Positions 1 through 8,378 of a stretch of DNA of 64,000 nt are shown one piece after another. Position 1 is the stretch's first letter; each line of letters starts with the position of its first letter. This stretch comes from Photobacterium pectinilyticum (GTDB lineage: Bacteria; Pseudomonadota; Gammaproteobacteria; Enterobacterales; Vibrionaceae), in the NCBI RefSeq assembly GCF_024357955.1, contig NZ_JANEYT010000018.1, forward strand, positions 21,753-85,752, in the 5' to 3' direction. Under the pieces are notes generated by a model, which saw only the letters and a list, made by a program, of their open reading frames with translations, ran no database searches and was not told where the DNA came from. The translations under genes and the position numbers were made by a program.

Positions 1-77
1 GGCACAAACTGTATCTTGGTGAAAAATGCGTGTGAGACAAAATTGTTGGAATAAATAGCAGAAAAAAACACGCTAAC

Positions 78-1121
78 TCAAGAGTCAGTGGCTACTTCAG
101 TTTCCCTTGCATGCGCCTCTGCCAGCGCCATCCCGTAATTGACCATCAGCCTTTCATCAAACGTTTTTCCTGTGCCGATGAAGAAGTTGATGTTGTTCAT
201 CATATCAATGAGCTCTTGCGACGATGGATTGCCTGGTTGGTCTGGTTCAAAGGTCGATACTAGCTCATAGGTGAGTAGTAGTTGTCGCCCTGTAATATTT
301 TCTAGGGCTTCTTGCTTCGGCTTAGGTTCGGCTTTTTGTACATTCCAGGTATAGAGGAACTTAACTCCAGTGATCTTACGACCAGTTTTGATAGGTTGGT
401 AGCCAAAGTTGCCGGATTTCTCATCGATATGGAAAGTAATGCCAGCCTCTTTTTCGCTAATTTCTTTTATAGTCGGCTTGAGTAGCTTCCTAAAAAACTC
501 GCTGTTGCTTTTATACGACGGTTTAGCGAGCTGACCCTTCTCATTAAGCAGTCCAAATAGGCCATGTAATTCCTCGATCTGAAACGACTTAAGTTTGCCG
601 TAGTCTTTAAATCGGCAGATCATAGCGTACAGCCGTTTCGCATGCTCTTTATTCAAGCTGCGGAAGGTACCCTGTGGGATCTGGGAATGGCCCTTACTCA
701 GACCAAGGTACTGCTCCATAAGCTCAAAATTTGGCACCATGGTAAGTGTACCGTCCTCGTAGCTGATACGCTGGAACAAGGGGATAAAGTCGAACTTTTT
801 CTTTTCGTCGTTGAGCACGCCGATCTTCTTGGACGACAGTCGCTCGGACGGCTCATATATGTATGTGTAAATATGCTTCTTTTCTACGCCTAGCCATTCA
901 CACAGTACATCAGAACCAAATTCATAGCGTGGGCTGACACGTATGTCGGGCATACTGTCATCAGCCCAGTGCTCTTTGTTCAGCTGTGTCAGCATTAGAG
1001 CGAACAAGTCATGCTCCAGCGGCGTCAGAGCTAGTTGAGAAAAAACGAGCTCATGCGACTTTTTGAAATACTTGTAGTCGACATCTGAGAAATTAGCCGA
1101 GCGGATAACTTGTTGTGCCAT
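78..1121 (-). CDS. Plasmid replication initiator, Rep_3/RepB-like
   Basis: A 347-aa protein that should bind the adjacent iterons and open the plasmid origin. The N-terminal half (about residues 15-140) has the winged-helix layout of Rep_3 initiators, with the typical early stretch SQLALTPLEHDLFALML and a later NKEHAKRLYAMICRFKD segment that resembles the conserved helix of the second winged-helix domain. The length suits the family. It is transcribed away from the 22-bp iterons at 1441-1572, and iteron-like sequences also lie just upstream of its start (about 1153-1205), consistent with autoregulation by the initiator. The C-terminal 60 residues are not recognised. The family call is from motif reading, not a search. 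Confidence 0.85.
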   Translation of the reverse strand: MAQQVIRSANFSDVDYKYFKKSHELVFSQLALTPLEHDLFALMLTQLNKEHWADDSMPDIRVSPRYEFGSDVLCEWLGVEKKHIYTYIYEPSERLSSKKIGVLNDEKKKFDFIPLFQRISYEDGTLTMVPNFELMEQYLGLSKGHSQIPQGTFRSLNKEHAKRLYAMICRFKDYGKLKSFQIEELHGLFGLLNEKGQLAKPSYKSNSEFFRKLLKPTIKEISEKEAGITFHIDEKSGNFGYQPIKTGRKITGVKFLYTWNVQKAEPKPKQEALENITGRQLLLTYELVSTFEPDQPGNPSSQELIDMMNNINFFIGTGKTFDERLMVNYGMALAEAHARETEVATDS

Positions 1122-1440
1122 TAGCGACCCTAATACTGTCCGTGTTTAATGTGAACTGTGTACCACTCCTGTGCCAAATGCATAAGAACGGTACATAGTT
1201 TGTTTATCATAGCGTGATCCAAACCTAAGGATCAACCATTTAAGAACAGGGTTAGTACATAGTTAGGGCTTTAGAACAAGAGTGGTACATTTTTCTTGCT
1301 TGTGATGAATTAAAATTGCTAATTTGGAGATCAGAACAAGATTGGTACATAGTTAGCACAAGTAAAGCCCACATTTGTCTTGGCGTGGTCATCTTCAGGG
1401 TAAACAGAGGCTTATAATTGAATGGGTCATTGGTTTGTGG

Positions 1441-1572
1441 GAGCACAAGTAAAAGCCATAGTTAGAACAAGTAAATCCTACCGTTAGCACAAGTAGAAGC
1501 CATAGTTACCACAAATAAAGCCTACAGTAAGAACAAGAAAGGTACATAGTTACCACAAGAAAAGTACATTGC
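1441..1572 (+). repeat. Six tandem 22-bp iterons
   Basis: Six consecutive units start at 1441, 1463, 1485, 1507, 1529 and 1551. Each has a core like tAGMACAAGtaaA followed by a half such as GCCATAGT or GTACATAGT. The exact 22-bp period, two helical turns, is typical of initiator-binding iterons. Looser copies continue upstream towards the rep gene. Confidence 0.85.
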
Positions 1573-1615
1573 AACTGTTATAAGGTGTTGATTTATCTGA
1601 TTTTACAGCGACGTA

Positions 1616-1670
1616 TAGATCTTTTATAGATCTAAATAGATCTTTAATAAAGATCATATAGATCTATTAT
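1616..1670. promoter_or_regulatory. GATC-rich AT-rich origin segment
   Basis: Five GATC (Dam) sites begin at 1618, 1629, 1639, 1652 and 1661, four of them within AGATCT. Spacings of 9-13 bp put them roughly on one face of the helix. The stretch is very AT-rich and lies between the iterons and the DnaA box, so it is the likely unwinding element, possibly sensitive to Dam methylation or SeqA (inference). Confidence 0.6.
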
Positions 1671-1682
1671 ATTCCGTGGACA

Positions 1683-1691
1683 TGTGGATAA
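1683..1691 (-). promoter_or_regulatory. DnaA box
   Basis: TGTGGATAA on the plus strand is the exact complement of the consensus DnaA box TTATCCACA. It sits just beyond the GATC-rich segment, as expected in an iteron origin. Confidence 0.75.
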
Positions 1692-2540
1692 CTCGCTTCG
1701 CTATAGTTAACCACAGGCACACGGGTTCGGCCTCCGGCCACAATAACCGAGCTCTTCTTTTTGTTGATTGATGATCTTGTGAAGAAATCTCCCTTGTTTG
1801 ACAACAATATTGTGTCAATTAGGTCGGGTCTCTGGGTTAGAAAGGTATTGGGAGTGTAAATTGGGCGTGCTCCCCGTACTGAGTGCCATCACTCTGGCAA
1901 ATACTATATTTGTCTATTGTCGTGAAGGCGGGCTGTGAAGTGTTAATTGAATCGTTCTATAGCGGTCTTAATCTGCCTGTGCTCCGCATCGTACCTAGAC
2001 TAAGTTATTGAACAGTTGTAATACTCCACACTGAAGCTCCTGTTATCACTACTAACGTGCCGGATACGACATGTATGGTAACTCTGTATATCGCGAATTA
2101 AGCATACATACGTCGTATATTTTTTAAGAGTCGACTGTTCGCTTGAGTAAATTAAAACGGGTATGACATTGAAGATACTAGGACTGATCGTCTTTTACAT
2201 GAACTATGTACCTCTCTTGTTCTCATAGCATAAGAGCGGACCATCCAAATTCAAACTAAACAGGCCCCCTTAGGCGCTTATGGCAAATAGGCCTGGTTTG
2301 GTCCTATCGGCAACTCTCGAATTTCTATATCAGCAAACAGGCTCTTATACATTGAGCAAAACAAGTGCCTTTTACCATAGAGCGCTTGCTGGTCATGGAG
2401 TTCCTTAAAGTTGGCGATAGCCGGTTTTCTGGTTTAGGCATAAGATTGGTACATAGTTAGTAAAGTAAAAGCCATAGATTAGCTCAATGTGACTACTCAC
2501 CGCCGATCGGGCGAGGGTTTACGCGATTTTGCTAAAAACT

Positions 2541-2653
2541 AATAAAACACCCTTCAAAATCCCCAAAAAATAAAATCTGTAAGCTGTTGATTATAATGAT
2601 TAAAATGGTGTTTTTTTAAGAAATTTCCCGCGGGAAATCCCCACTTTTCCGAT
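2541..2653. repeat. 112-bp dispersed repeat, copy A, with 16-bp palindrome
   Basis: This stretch closely matches 15603-15714 in the same orientation. Shared landmarks are ACACCCTTCAAAATCCCC, a run of A, a GTAAG-TTGTTGATTA segment, a T-run, and the perfect palindrome ATTTCCCGCGGGAAAT at 2623-2638 followed by CCCC. A protein-binding site such as a partition centromere or operator, or a recombination junction, are the plausible roles. Confidence 0.75.
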
Positions 2654-2690
2654 AATTTCCCATAACCTTATGGAGATCGAAATAGGTAGA

Positions 2691-4256
2691 TTAGTTAGTG
2701 TCTGAGCTGTTTAATACTGAGCGCCAGTAAGCCGCTTTTTCGGCGTCTGGTTCAGTTACTTCGCCGTCAGTGTAAATATCAATCAAGAGTTCAACAGCGC
2801 ATTTAAGGTGGGCAAATTCATAAATATCTTCACACAGGATAATTGCAAAAGCGACATCTTGAGCAAAGTTAGACTTGCTCAGGTAGAAGTGAACAAAATT
2901 TAAAGGTTTGTCTGGGTTAGCTTCTAAAGCTCTCAAGAGAAAATCTGGCTCTGAACGATGGTCTTTGTAACGGGCTGCTAATGCAAATGGATCACCGGCA
3001 TCAATCCAAGCATCGAGATGTATTTTCGCCTGTTCCAAATTGGCCGTAACACCATACCCCTCTTTTAGGCAGTAATAATGAAGTAAACGACCGATTGAAT
3101 CACCCCGTTCGGAAGACTTTTTTGCCCAATTGTATGATTGTTCTAGGTCAACATGAGTACCTTTACCAAAATGGGTATCGACACAAAGCAGATTGAAAAC
3201 GTGGTTGCTAATTCTATTTTCGCAGAATTCATTTACTTGTGATGCTTCAATTAAGAGTTGGTATGCTTTTTCCTGGTCGGGTTCAACTCCTACCCCTGAT
3301 GAATAGTAGTTACTTAACATTTCTAGTCCTTTAGCATGTCCAGCAGATGCTGCTTTGTTGGCCCAAAGAAATGCTTGAGCTGGATCTTTTTCCACTCCGT
3401 AACCTTCATTAAAAAAAATGCAAATTTTAGCCATTGCATTGCTCGATCCTAACTCTGCAGCTTTGAGGTAGTATTTAGCAGCAAGCATTGGATTGCAATC
3501 TAATACTTTACCCTCCTCAAATGACTCACCCAGCGATTCAAGCCCATATGGTGTATCAAAAAAAGCAGCTTCAAGACAGGCAGTCGCTAATAATACTTCT
3601 GCAGGAAAAAGGGTATGACTCGCTCTACCAATCCATTTCACGGCTTGTTCGGACAACTCGTCTTTGTTTATGAGGCGCTTACCTTCAAGGAACATAGCTT
3701 CGACATCGCCGTGCCCTATACGTAAATTAATCGAGTCGCGATATTCTGCGCACTGCTTATTGAGTAAATAGCTTAATTCGAGGTTTAGGGAAAGAGAAGT
3801 AAATGAAGTGGTTTTTAAAATCGTTTCTAGTTTACATTCGTTGGATTGATTATTTAATTCTGAGTTCCTGACTACCAGCTGTTTGTTCAGCTCATCAGCG
3901 GTTTTCAGTTTGTCTTTTATATCAGTGCACTCTTCTCGTGCCTGGCGCTCGCGGTGTTCCAAAACCTTTAACTCAACAAAGGGTTTGATAGCCTTCGGAG
4001 CTGAATCGTACCATTCGCTGCTGTTCGTAGTTGCCTTGTGATTTACGGGGGTGAAGTATTCACGTAAAAATTCGTGAATTCGATTTTCTAGCCGCCTTAA
4101 CTCTCTGTCGTCTTCAACTAAAACTTCAAACGTATGCTCAACGACATAATAGGCATTATCTGTACGAGCACGTTGTTCGCGCGGCAGCATTCGAAATGAT
4201 TTACCGACTTTAGTTAATCTTTCATCATGTGAAATATAAATTACGGCCTTTCTCAT
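2691..4256 (-). CDS. GIY-YIG-like (T5orf172/MUG113) domain fused to Sel1 repeats
   Basis: A 521-aa protein. Residues 1-100 resemble the T5orf172/MUG113 branch of GIY-YIG nucleases: an AVIYISHDE strand, VGKS, an RARTDN arginine region, a glutamate helix (LENRIHEFL) and an SSEWYDS segment. A coiled coil follows (about 105-145). From about residue 185 to the end there are Sel1-like (TPR-type) repeats such as AKYYLKAAELGSSNAMAKI and AFLWANKAASAGHAKGLEML. The start is supported by AGGAG nine bases upstream. The nuclease-like domain plus helical repeats suggests target recognition by the repeats; catalytic competence is not proven because the canonical GIY...YIG motif is weak. The gene lies alone next to repeat copy A. 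Confidence 0.65.
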   Translation of the reverse strand: MRKAVIYISHDERLTKVGKSFRMLPREQRARTDNAYYVVEHTFEVLVEDDRELRRLENRIHEFLREYFTPVNHKATTNSSEWYDSAPKAIKPFVELKVLEHRERQAREECTDIKDKLKTADELNKQLVVRNSELNNQSNECKLETILKTTSFTSLSLNLELSYLLNKQCAEYRDSINLRIGHGDVEAMFLEGKRLINKDELSEQAVKWIGRASHTLFPAEVLLATACLEAAFFDTPYGLESLGESFEEGKVLDCNPMLAAKYYLKAAELGSSNAMAKICIFFNEGYGVEKDPAQAFLWANKAASAGHAKGLEMLSNYYSSGVGVEPDQEKAYQLLIEASQVNEFCENRISNHVFNLLCVDTHFGKGTHVDLEQSYNWAKKSSERGDSIGRLLHYYCLKEGYGVTANLEQAKIHLDAWIDAGDPFALAARYKDHRSEPDFLLRALEANPDKPLNFVHFYLSKSNFAQDVAFAIILCEDIYEFAHLKCAVELLIDIYTDGEVTEPDAEKAAYWRSVLNSSDTN

Positions 4257-4424
4257 TGATTTCCACTCCTGCTCATTAGTCTTAAAGATAGTGTTTGACC
4301 GACTGTAATCTGTTTCAGAAGTGCGAGTTTGCAGGTTTGTTTGATGTGCGTTAAAGACATTTCATTCATAAGACGATATTCTGGAAGCAGCAACTAAGAC
4401 ATAAATAGATCGTCAGAGTGAAGC

Positions 4425-4952
4425 ATGAGAATACTGATACCTGCCCTATTGGCTTTTCCATTGATTGCGAATGCAACTATTCAGATATCACCGACTTTGA
4501 TTGTGGAAAGTGTGGTGAAGGTTACCCGTGAACCAAGACACTCACTGACAGAAGCAATGGCTAAGCGAATTGAAGATTTTGCGCTAATTCATCACCCTGA
4601 ATCACACTGGTGCTCTTCAAATTGGCAAGGATATACGCTTCAGTGGCGTTTGGAGGGCAATCTATTGATGTTAGATACGATAACTTATGACTGGTGTTCG
4701 ACAAATCCAGCCATTTACAAAGCTGGTATGTTTTTTAATCCAGACCCAGGAACTACGCTTCAAAATATGCTGTTTACCGGTGAGAATGAGCCACTTTTTG
4801 CTGAATGGGTCTCAGGTGTCTTCACGTTAAATGCAGGTGAGCAAATACCTGATTTTCATGTTCCACCTTTGTATTCTCAGATTGAAGAACTCCGTTTCGA
4901 GAACGGAGATCTCATAGAAACACTCATTAAGCCAAATCCTATCCTTGAGTAA
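4425..4952 (+). CDS. Secreted hypothetical protein
   Basis: A 175-aa protein with a short signal peptide (MRILIPALLAFPLIANATI, cleavage probably near ANA). The mature part has two cysteine-containing segments (SHWCSSNW and TYDWCSTN) that could form a disulfide in the periplasm. No family is recognised. It is a single gene, divergent from the GIY-YIG/Sel1 gene, with 168 bp between them. The role is unknown. Confidence 0.6.
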   Translation: MRILIPALLAFPLIANATIQISPTLIVESVVKVTREPRHSLTEAMAKRIEDFALIHHPESHWCSSNWQGYTLQWRLEGNLLMLDTITYDWCSTNPAIYKAGMFFNPDPGTTLQNMLFTGENEPLFAEWVSGVFTLNAGEQIPDFHVPPLYSQIEELRFENGDLIETLIKPNPILE

Positions 4953-5221
4953 TTAACAGTTAACTTTGATACCACTAATCGTATTGTAGGGAAGCTTTCT
5001 TCTTTCAGTTAACAGGACATTGCTAACGGGCAGTTTGTTCGTTAACATGGTACATGCGTTAAGAAGATGATTTTATTGTCTTAGATTACTCGTCTCAACC
5101 AGCCCGCGTCAGTTGCAAGAGTCCGCATTACATCATGAATTGAGACACCTACAATTTGGTTGTTATTACTCAGATTAGCGTTGATTGGCGGGCATCAGTG
5201 CTATATATAGGATTAATAGCA
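4953..5221. promoter_or_regulatory. Intergenic region with promoter TTGATT-N17-TATATA
   Basis: A 269-bp gap. A sigma-70-like promoter can be read at TTGATT 5181-5186, then 17 bp, then TATATA 5204-5209, just upstream of the next gene. Transcription would begin near 5216, which excludes a start codon at 5156 and supports the ATG at 5222. Nothing else is recognised in the gap. Confidence 0.5.
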
Positions 5222-6970
5222 ATGAAAAATGACAGCCTTGACGAGTGTATTGCGCTTGTTACTCCAAACGAATTCACAACTCTTTGCCACCAGCTTAGAA
5301 AGATCTGGGGCAAAGATGTCAGTTTTAAGTCGGTAAAAAAAATTGTCGCTCGTGCTTTTGGTTTTCCAAGTGAAACCCACCTTATCCTGCGACTTAAAGT
5401 TAAGCCGGTTTTTCAGATGAACTTGGTAAACCACATCAATTGCGAGTATATCGATCATTGCCGCTTTCATCATAAAGAAATTAAAAATTTCAATTCCGAC
5501 TATGATCTAGAGCTCTCGACAGCCAGAGATAAGATAAATTCTTGTAGTGATGTTGGTGAGCTCATTTGTTTCCAGCTGGCCATCCGATCATTACCGATAG
5601 ATGATCAATATGTGGGCATAAATAGTCTTGATCGAGTCGATGAGGCTGAATACTTTCCTTCTCTCTTCCGCTCCGTTGCGCAGGCATCAGGAATTCCGTC
5701 AATGTCAGTGTCTGAAGTAAATTCAAATAGGCTGATTAATCGTGATGAATTGGATATTACAGGGCTCATTAATTTTGAAAGGTCCGTCTTATATTACGAC
5801 GAAGCTAATCGCTATTTGCCAGGTTCAAGAATAGAAAGTGTTTTAGGTGATGATGGTGAGACAATTGATCACCTGATGTACACCTCGGGGTTTGCGTCTT
5901 TGGTGATTAGGAACACCAAACAAAATATAAGTACCCTGCGTGAGAAAATGCTCGGTAAGTTATACGCACTGGCTCCAAAGGATTCTCGCCTCAGTGAAAG
6001 CATCGTGGTTGAGGTGATTGAAATATCTTCTGAACCCAATCAAAGTCAGTATCACTTAAATGCACAGAATAATTGTGACAATAGCAAAGTATCAGTTGCA
6101 ATCCCTGACTATGTCGACAGCTATGGTGCAGACCTGCTAAAGCGTTCAGGCCTAATCATCTCAACACTGGTTTACCATGAGTTTAATAAGCAACCTGCAT
6201 TTACAACTTGCTTTGGCTCGAATGAAACGACACATAATCAAATTAGCCTGGTTTGTAGCTCGGTGCGTTATATCAATGATGACACACCTGTTTTCCTTAA
6301 TGTAATGAAAATAGAGATGTTGTCGTTAGAACTGTCGGAATATGGAGCTTCAGATGCGCAAATCAAACATATGCATAAGTCCATATTAGCTCTACGGCAG
6401 CATTTCATCACTGCCATTTTCAACTTAAACGAAGAGTACGAGCTGAAGCAATATCTATCGCTCACTCGTGCAAATACGATTGGAGCCAAGACTAAACCCC
6501 TGATATCGGATTCACTATCCGTTTTAATTTTGGTTGATAGAAAAGGTATTTGTGAGGACCAGCCTGAATTCCTGACGAATGAAAATAGCACTTTTTACCA
6601 AGACACGAATGATGTAGATTTTGAGTTGGCTGCATATCAGCCTTTCACACACCGGCTTCAACGTGCTGGTGTGGTTAAGCTTAGCTATACGTATGTTGAA
6701 GGCCCGTTAGGTAACGAGATAAACTGCGTTGTTGGGCTAGACAAGGATGATAACGATCTCATTATTTTTGAGCTATTACACAATCAAGCTTCTCCAGATT
6801 ATCCAGTTGAGTCATTTTTCTCTGAATTTATGCATTCTATTAGCAAAGCAGGCATACAAGTTTATTCAGCTTCGTACAGGGAGGAGTGTTATGCGGACAT
6901 TGATGAAATCCCCTCAGCATCAGGTTATTATCCATATCTCGTAGGTGTAGGGTGTAAGCTTAATGAGTAA
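5222..6970 (+). CDS. Hypothetical protein, 582 aa
   Basis: The start at 5222 (MKNDSLDECIALVTPNEF) is preferred over 5156 because of the promoter just upstream and an AGGA ribosome site. The first ~60 residues (a VKKIVARAFGFPSETHLILRL stretch read as a helix-turn-rich segment) resemble the small N-terminal helical domain found on many otherwise unrelated plasmid proteins; this is a weak similarity. The rest is soluble and mixed alpha/beta with no recognised motif, signal peptide or membrane segment. It is flanked by 250-400 bp gaps, so it is probably a single-gene unit of cargo. Confidence 0.6.
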   Translation: MKNDSLDECIALVTPNEFTTLCHQLRKIWGKDVSFKSVKKIVARAFGFPSETHLILRLKVKPVFQMNLVNHINCEYIDHCRFHHKEIKNFNSDYDLELSTARDKINSCSDVGELICFQLAIRSLPIDDQYVGINSLDRVDEAEYFPSLFRSVAQASGIPSMSVSEVNSNRLINRDELDITGLINFERSVLYYDEANRYLPGSRIESVLGDDGETIDHLMYTSGFASLVIRNTKQNISTLREKMLGKLYALAPKDSRLSESIVVEVIEISSEPNQSQYHLNAQNNCDNSKVSVAIPDYVDSYGADLLKRSGLIISTLVYHEFNKQPAFTTCFGSNETTHNQISLVCSSVRYINDDTPVFLNVMKIEMLSLELSEYGASDAQIKHMHKSILALRQHFITAIFNLNEEYELKQYLSLTRANTIGAKTKPLISDSLSVLILVDRKGICEDQPEFLTNENSTFYQDTNDVDFELAAYQPFTHRLQRAGVVKLSYTYVEGPLGNEINCVVGLDKDDNDLIIFELLHNQASPDYPVESFFSEFMHSISKAGIQVYSASYREECYADIDEIPSASGYYPYLVGVGCKLNE

Positions 6971-7373
6971 TTACAGAGTAATGATGTTAGGCTGGTGGTT
7001 TACGGGCTCGTATTTAGTAATGAGCGGGCCTCTAAGTTAATACCTTGAGTTAGCCGTTAGCCTTGATGTATTTAGATTAAAGGCTAACGACTCGACCAGA
7101 CACACCTTGTCACCTTGGTTGGTTATCCAGCTTCAAGGCTAAAAAAATCGGTTAGGGTAGATTTGAACTAGGGTTTAATCAACACCGGGTGATTTAAATA
7201 CCCATGTTTTATGCGTACATGGGTATGTAACACGTCTCTGGACAATTCCGAGTTACGATTCATAGAGTAGTCTGACTTTTCTGATTACTTCTAGTATTGC
7301 AACTATGACACTTCAGACCAACCTACATGTGTCTGGCCAAATCTCCTTACCCACTGCAAGTCGTGTATTCTTG
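6971..7373. other. Intergenic region with two inverted repeats
   Basis: About 400 bp without a gene between convergent neighbours. It contains a 9-bp inverted repeat, GTTAGCCTT 7056-7064 with AAGGCTAAC 7080-7088, and a 10-bp one, ATACCCATGT 7198-7207 with ACATGGGTAT 7217-7226. Neither is followed by a clear T-run, so they may be weak terminators or protein sites. Confidence 0.45.
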
Positions 7374-8072
7374 TTACTGGTTTTTTTCTTCTCCTGCTAC
7401 ATGTTGGAAAATATATTTTGGCGACATCAGTACAAGGCCACCAAGAAGAACTACTGACCATTTAGGGAAATCCTTGACCATTAGAAATTGAATACCGTAG
7501 CAGTCATAGAATAAATCGATCGCATACTGCTTGGGATTTGTAATAATATCGATTGCACCATGGAATGCATCTACAGATGTGTTTATTGTCTGGAAGAAAA
7601 CATGTTGGTAAAAACCAAGTTCTAACAACCAGCGAAAGTTTACCCCAAATATAAGAGCTTCAAGAAAACTTTCCCAGCAAATAAAGATAGCAGCCAGTCC
7701 AACCCAAAGCGCTACTAGTCGCTTTGGTGTACTCTCCTTCCACTTGTAGTGTACGATGCTCGACCAAGTCATGGCCAAAAGACATTCCACAAAGAACGCT
7801 TGCGCTAGCGGGTAAATATCATATGGATACTGATTATTAGCTAGATGTACACCTATCCAGCTAGCTGCGTACATTACCCCTGTAACGACAGAAACAGCAA
7901 TTACGTTCTTTAGAATACTCTCTTCAATACTATCTTGGTGAAACTTGCCATGAATGAATTTGATATAAAGGAAAGCCAAAAGCCCACCTATGTAGACTGA
8001 TACAGCGATACCGATCAGTATTAGTGCAAATTGTATATTCGCATCACCCCGTTGTTGTGTAATATCTTCCAT
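7374..8072 (-). CDS. Multi-pass membrane protein
   Basis: A 232-aa protein when started at 8072 (MEDITQQRGDANIQF), chosen because AAGGTGG lies about six bases upstream; an in-frame ATG at 8123 has weaker support. About five or six hydrophobic segments are visible (for example FALILIGIAVSVYIGGLLAFL, AVSVVTGVMYAASWIGV, LVALWVGLAAIFICW and a C-terminal VVLLGGLVLMS). No enzyme motif is seen. It is co-oriented with the large membrane-anchored gene at 8379-10727, about 300 bp away, and may work with it (inference). Confidence 0.55.
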   Translation of the reverse strand: MEDITQQRGDANIQFALILIGIAVSVYIGGLLAFLYIKFIHGKFHQDSIEESILKNVIAVSVVTGVMYAASWIGVHLANNQYPYDIYPLAQAFFVECLLAMTWSSIVHYKWKESTPKRLVALWVGLAAIFICWESFLEALIFGVNFRWLLELGFYQHVFFQTINTSVDAFHGAIDIITNPKQYAIDLFYDCYGIQFLMVKDFPKWSVVLLGGLVLMSPKYIFQHVAGEEKNQ

Positions 8073-8155
8073 GACATCCACCTTCTTTTTTGGTTGAAGT
8101 AATTGTAATTTATACTTAATCATGAAAGTGTGATCAGGGCAGTGCTGTATAAAAA

Positions 8156-8344
8156 TTAAGCACCAGACAAAAGTTGCGTAACTCGATTGATGAAAGCAAT
8201 TACGCCAAAAATATCAGGTATAAACAGAACCAGCGCACACAAACAGCGCAAAGCTGGCTGAAACGAAGATGGACAAAAATGTTTTAGGGGCTTTACTAAA
8301 TTTGCTAGTAACGGATTAGCTACAGTATCGCAAATTCTGCTCAA
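8156..8344 (-). CDS. Possible small membrane protein
   Basis: A 62-aa open frame between two minus-strand membrane-protein genes. It has one hydrophobic stretch (LCALVLFIPDIFGVIAFI). The only available start is TTG and no ribosome site is visible, so this may be a chance frame. It is listed because it fills a gap of about 300 bp and has the same orientation as its neighbours. Confidence 0.2.
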   Translation of the reverse strand: MSRICDTVANPLLANLVKPLKHFCPSSFQPALRCLCALVLFIPDIFGVIAFINRVTQLLSGA

Positions 8345-8378
8345 CGAAAATCAGGAGCCTCAAAAGTTAATCATCCCG

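Larger units (their letters stand above)
1122..2690. other. Origin of replication region (oriV)
   Basis: A gene-free stretch of about 1.57 kb upstream of the initiator gene. It holds the tandem 22-bp iterons, several dispersed iteron copies in both orientations (about 1153-1205, 1242-1290, 1331-1371, 2203-2228 inverted, 2445-2475), a GATC-rich AT-rich segment at 1616-1670, a perfect DnaA box at 1683-1691, and at its far end one copy of a 112-bp repeat with a palindrome (2541-2653). A short open frame at 1252-1446 is built from iterons and is not a gene. Iterons plus DnaA box plus an AT-rich, GATC-rich segment is the classical composition of an iteron-plasmid origin. Confidence 0.8.

Noticed and set aside
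1252..1446. A 64-aa minus-strand open frame inside the origin.
   Set aside because: It consists of iteron sequence in translation and has no ribosome site.
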